A stretch of 44,319 nt of DNA. Origin: Actinomycetota bacterium. GTDB lineage: Bacteria; Actinomycetota; Acidimicrobiia; Acidimicrobiales; Ilumatobacteraceae. Of the stretch, positions 41,472 to 44,319 are shown piece by piece (position 1 is the stretch's first letter; every line of letters starts with the position of its first letter). The notes under the pieces are model-generated. The model saw nothing but the letters and a program-made list of their open reading frames with translations, was not told the origin of the DNA and made no database searches. The stretch is taken from the NCBI GenBank assembly GCA_963169665.1, contig CAUJET010000087.1:1-44319 (forward strand), written 5' to 3'. The translations under genes and the position numbers were made by a program.

Positions 41472-42310
41472 CCACCACACCCGGCCCGACCAGGCCCACC
41501 CTCGACCAGATCGTCGATGGCCACGACCTCGCCGTCGAGCTCGCGTTCGCAATGAAGCTCGCGACCGCCGCAGACGCGATCACGCTGCCCCACTACGAGC
41601 AGCGCAGCTTCACCCTCGACTGGAAGGCGAACCGCACCGAGGTGACCGAGGCCGACCGCGAGAGCGAGCTCGCGATCTCCGACCTCGTGCTCGCCGAGCG
41701 CCCGCACCACGGACTGTACGGCGAGGAGCACGGCGTGGTGGGTGACGCCGGCTCGCCGTGGCGGTGGATCATCGACCCGATCGACGGCACGTCCAACTTC
41801 GTGCGCGGCATCCCTGTGTGGGCGAGCCTGATCGCGCTCACACACGTCGACCACGGCCCGCTCGTCGGCGTCGTGTCGGCACCGGCGATGGGCCGCCGGT
41901 GGTGGGCGGCCCACGGGCTCGGCGCCGTCGCCGCGACCTTCACCGGCACCGAGCGGCCGTGCCGCGTCTCGTCGGTCGCGTCGATCGCCGAGGCCCAGGT
42001 GTCGGTGACGTTCGCGAGCGGCTGGGACGATCTCGGTCTCACCGGCGAACTGGTGTCACTGCAGCAGCGCGCCCACCGGGCCCGCGGCTTCGGCGACTTC
42101 TGGCAGCACATGCTCGTGGCCGAAGGTGCGATCGATCTCGCCGTCGACGCCGTCGGTCTCATGCCGTACGACCTCGCCGCCGTGCAGGTGGTGGTCGAGG
42201 AAGCGGGCGGCACCTTCACCGATCGCCACGGCGTGCGTACCTTCGAGAGCAGCACCGCGATCAGCTCCAACGGACTCCTCCACGCCGAGGTGGCCTCGCT
42301 CGGCAGCTGA
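41468..42310 (+). CDS. inositol-monophosphatase-family phosphatase (HisN-like)
   Basis: Codes for 280 residues from ATG 41468, overlapping the previous stop by 4 nt. IMPase-fold metal sites: VTEADRESE, LYGEEHG (Glu), WIIDPIDGTSNFVRGIPVWASL (residues ~98-119), and the C-terminal PYDLAAVQVVVEEAGGTFTD motif. Length and the W-x-IDPIDGT form match actinobacterial HisN-type histidinol phosphatases, but inositol or other sugar phosphates are also possible. Coupling to a crotonase is unusual for histidine synthesis. Cytoplasmic. Confidence 0.86.
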   Translation: MTTTPGPTRPTLDQIVDGHDLAVELAFAMKLATAADAITLPHYEQRSFTLDWKANRTEVTEADRESELAISDLVLAERPHHGLYGEEHGVVGDAGSPWRWIIDPIDGTSNFVRGIPVWASLIALTHVDHGPLVGVVSAPAMGRRWWAAHGLGAVAATFTGTERPCRVSSVASIAEAQVSVTFASGWDDLGLTGELVSLQQRAHRARGFGDFWQHMLVAEGAIDLAVDAVGLMPYDLAAVQVVVEEAGGTFTDRHGVRTFESSTAISSNGLLHAEVASLGS

Positions 42311-42354
42311 CGCTCGAGCCGCCCTCGGCAGCTCGACGCTCGGAGCACGCGTGA

Positions 42355-42360
42355 CAGACT
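42355..42360 (+). promoter_or_regulatory. -10-like box CAGACT of the amidohydrolase gene
   Basis: CAGACT ends 6 nt before GTG 42367, the same hexamer and spacing as before GTG 24085. Confidence 0.35.
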
Positions 42361-42366
42361 CGTGGC

Positions 42367-44085
42367 GTGCACGATCTGGTCATCCGCAACGGCTTCCTCG
42401 TCGACGGCAGCGGCGCGCCCGGCAGGCATGCCGACGTCGCCGTCGACGACGGGATCATCACCTCGGTCGATCCCGCCGGCTCGGGTGCCGCCGGCCGACG
42501 CACGGTCGAGGCCGACGGCGCGCTCGTGACGCCCGGCTTCGTCGACATCCACACGCACTACGACGCGCAGGCGAGCTGGGACCCGTATCTCACACCGTCG
42601 AGCTGGCACGGGGTGACGACCGTGGTGATGGGCAACTGCGGTGTCGGGTTCGCACCGGCGGCGCCGGATCGCCACGAGTGGTTGATCGCGTTGATGGAGG
42701 GCGTGGAGGACATCCCCGGCAGCGCGATGACCGAGGGCATCACGTGGGAGTGGACCACCTACCCCGAGTACCTCGACGCCCTTGCCGCCAAGCAGCACGT
42801 GATCGACGTCGGCTCGCAGATCGCCCACGGCCCGCTGCGCGCCTATGTGATGGGCGAACGTGGCGCCGCCAACGAGACCGCGACCGACGCCGACATCGCC
42901 GAGATGGCCGTCCAGGTGGAGGCCGCACTCCGGGCCGGCGCACTCGGGTTCTCGACGAGCCGCACCCCGCTGCACCGCTCGAAGGACGGCGAGCTCGTCC
43001 CCGGCACCAACGCCGATGCGCGGGAGCTGCTCGGCATCGGCGCGGCGATCCGCCGCGCCGGCCACGGGGTGTTCCAGTTCGCCCCGGAGCACGCGATCCT
43101 GCCCGTGGCCGAGTGGCCGTGGATGCGCGAACTCGCGGCCGTCACCGGTCAGCCCGTGAGCGTCAACCTCAACCAGCCCGACCAGGCGCCCGAGGTCTGG
43201 CGCGAGGTGCTGCGGCTGCTCGACGAGGCCCAGGCCGACGGCCTGCCGATCCACGCCCAGGTCGCCGGCCGCACGATCGGCATCCTGTACTGCCTCCACG
43301 GCAGCGTCCACCCGTTGCTGTTCCACCCGGCCTACGCCGAGATCGCGCACCTGCCCATGCCCGAACGGCTGGTCGCCCTCGCCGATCCGGAACGTCGCCG
43401 ACGGATCGTGCACGAGGTGCCCGACAGCGACGGTGGCTTGTTCGCCAAGGTCGTGCTCGCCAACCTCGGCCGCATCTGGCCCGTGGCCGACGGCGACATC
43501 GACTACGAACCGAGCAGCGACCAGTCGGTCGCCGCGCTGGCGGCGCGCACCGGGACGCCACCGATGGAGCTCGTGCTCGACCAGCTGGCCGCCCATGACG
43601 GCAACGGCATGCTCTACGCGCCGTTCTTCAACTACGCGTACGGCGACCTGTCGATGACGTACGAGGCGACCCTGCACCCGCACACCCGGATGGGGCTGAG
43701 CGATGCCGGCGCTCACTGTGGCGCGATCTGCGACGGCGGCACACCGACGTTCATGCTCACCCACTGGACCCGTGACCGCACCCGCGGACCCCGGTTGCCA
43801 CTGGAGTACGTGGTGCACCGCCAGACGCAGCAGACCGCGCAGCTGTACGGCCTCGGTGACCGCGGTGCGGTCGCACCCGGGTTGCGGGCCGACCTCAACG
43901 TGATCGACTACGAACGTCTGAGCTTCGGGCCACCGCGGATGGCCTTCGACCTGCCGGCCGCCGGGCGGCGACTCGTGCAGAAGGCGAGCGGCTACCTGGC
44001 GACGTTCGTGGCCGGCGAGCAGACCGTGGCCGACGACGAGTTCACCGGCGCCCTGCCCGGCCGCCTCCTCCGCGGCCCCCGCTGA
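42367..44085 (+). CDS. N-acyl-D-amino-acid deacylase-family amidohydrolase
   Basis: Codes for 572 residues from GTG 42367. D-aminoacylase family: a small beta domain at both ends, metal motif [16 protein letters not shown] (HxH, residues ~60-75), [12 protein letters not shown] with the Cys that bridges metal in D-aminoacylases, [12 protein letters not shown], and LSDAGAHCG with the catalytic Asp (~449). The terminal [21 protein letters not shown] is the amidohydrolase closing motif. It would hydrolyse an amide or related bond; D-aminoacylase, dihydropyrimidinase-like or other activities are possible. Its stop codon lies within the inverted repeat at 44082-44188. Confidence 0.88.
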   Translation: MHDLVIRNGFLVDGSGAPGRHADVAVDDGIITSVDPAGSGAAGRRTVEADGALVTPGFVDIHTHYDAQASWDPYLTPSSWHGVTTVVMGNCGVGFAPAAPDRHEWLIALMEGVEDIPGSAMTEGITWEWTTYPEYLDALAAKQHVIDVGSQIAHGPLRAYVMGERGAANETATDADIAEMAVQVEAALRAGALGFSTSRTPLHRSKDGELVPGTNADARELLGIGAAIRRAGHGVFQFAPEHAILPVAEWPWMRELAAVTGQPVSVNLNQPDQAPEVWREVLRLLDEAQADGLPIHAQVAGRTIGILYCLHGSVHPLLFHPAYAEIAHLPMPERLVALADPERRRRIVHEVPDSDGGLFAKVVLANLGRIWPVADGDIDYEPSSDQSVAALAARTGTPPMELVLDQLAAHDGNGMLYAPFFNYAYGDLSMTYEATLHPHTRMGLSDAGAHCGAICDGGTPTFMLTHWTRDRTRGPRLPLEYVVHRQTQQTAQLYGLGDRGAVAPGLRADLNVIDYERLSFGPPRMAFDLPAAGRRLVQKASGYLATFVAGEQTVADDEFTGALPGRLLRGPR

Positions 44086-44188
44086 GTTCCGTGAGCCAGA
44101 CGCCGCGTCACGCGGCGTTTCGCTCACGAACCCCAGTACTCCGTGAGCCAGACGCCGCGTGACGCGGCGTTTCGCTCACGGAACTCAG
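44082..44188. repeat. paired-palindrome (BIME-like) element spanning two convergent stop codons
   Basis: A 15-bp perfect outer inverted repeat (CTGAGTTCCGTGAGC at 44082-44096 and its complement at 44174-44188) includes the stop codons of both convergent genes. Inside are two direct copies, 52 bp apart, of a hairpin unit: CGTGAGC, mismatch, CGCCGCGT, one base, ACGCGGCG, mismatch, GCTCACG (44090-44128 and 44142-44180). The single central base is C in the first and G in the second copy. Non-coding apart from the stops; REP/BIME-like or bidirectional terminator. Confidence 0.8.
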
Positions 44189-44319
44189 GCGATGGGGGTG
44201 GCGCCGAGGATCAAGCAGAACTCGTTGCCCTCGGGATCGGCCATCACCTGGAAGCCGCCGAGCTCGTCCCACATGACCTCGCCGAGGCGCGTGGCGCCGA
44301 GCGCTTCGACGACCTCCGT
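44185..44319 (-). CDS. VOC-family (glyoxalase-like) protein, 5' part outside window
   Basis: Only the last 44 residues are present. They end with a pattern typical of glyoxalase-like VOC domains: GGFQVMADPEGNEFCLI, where the DPEGNEFC(L/V) strand carries the usual metal-site Glu, followed by LGATPIA and TGA at 44185-44187. The family covers metal-dependent dioxygenases, isomerases and resistance proteins. Function cannot be set from this fragment. It converges on the amidohydrolase gene. Confidence 0.75.
   Translation of the reverse strand, partial: TEVVEALGATRLGEVMWDELGGFQVMADPEGNEFCLILGATPIA

Noticed and set aside
41593..44127. Minus-strand open frame of 844 codons opposite the phosphatase and amidohydrolase genes
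   Set aside because: No domains, crosses two real genes and their junction; shadow frame.

Overview
The window is about 44 kb of very GC-rich chromosomal DNA from a free-living actinobacterium. GC-rich third codon positions, frequent GTG starts, many TANNNT boxes 6-8 nt upstream of start codons (leaderless-type promoters), secreted DUF4394 and 'RLLDTR...VVDVVGYY' repeat proteins, and several CoA/amidohydrolase genes typical of marine Acidimicrobiia suggest an Ilumatobacter-like organism. That taxonomic placement is inference. I see no prophage, insertion sequence, CRISPR array or plasmid function. Genes are dense and no gene-free stretch exceeds about 210 bp.

Layout: (1) 1-9750: 3' part of an HrpA-type helicase, a DUF7065/CrtC-like protein, a large secreted tandem-DUF4394 protein, a TetR regulator divergent from an acyl-CoA dehydrogenase, and a small hypothetical gene. 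(2) 9787-17255, minus strand: a tightly coupled operon with a possible leader peptide, TetR regulator, P1/DmpA-type aminopeptidase, and a complete peptide-type ABC importer (lipoprotein SBP, two permeases, two ATPases). Most junctions are 4-nt stop/start overlaps. (3) 17410-19201: a dimethylformamidase-large-subunit-like protein and tRNA-Ala(CGC) with its own strong terminator. (4) 19325-26241: a SepX/GlpR-like divisome membrane protein, moaC, a secreted protein, moaA, moeA (gephyrin-like), a glycolipid-binding-type protein, an AlkD-type glycosylase and galU. In other actinobacteria galU, the gephyrin-like glp and glpR/sepX lie in one neighbourhood, so the MoeA here may also serve cell division.

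(5) 26372-29053: a cysteine-free FmdB-like protein, a SAF-domain membrane protein, a PHP phosphoesterase and an RmlD-like NAD-dependent reductase. (6) 29154-32013: a three-gene extracytoplasmic flavin electron-transfer operon (ferric-reductase-like flavoprotein, membrane-anchored FMN-binding protein with an SGAT site, ApbE flavin transferase). (7) 32056-37674: pmbA/tldD, a FlK-like thioesterase coupled to a small lipoprotein that seems to start with ATT, a ThDP-dependent 2-hydroxyacyl-CoA-lyase-like enzyme and a small conserved protein. (8) 37846-44319: an SDR oxidoreductase, dxs (isoprenoid synthesis), enoyl-CoA hydratase coupled to a HisN/IMPase-like phosphatase, a D-aminoacylase-type amidohydrolase and the end of a VOC-family gene.

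The most notable non-coding structures are two paired-palindrome (BIME-like) elements at 37726-37840 and 44082-44188, each abutting stop codons. There is also an 11-bp-period direct repeat before the flavin operon, and a set of stem-loops at gene ends that lack U-tracts. I found no clearly new defence, mobile or biosynthetic system. The strongest leads are the gephyrin/SepX neighbourhood, the palindrome pairs, and several start-codon or leader-peptide anomalies.
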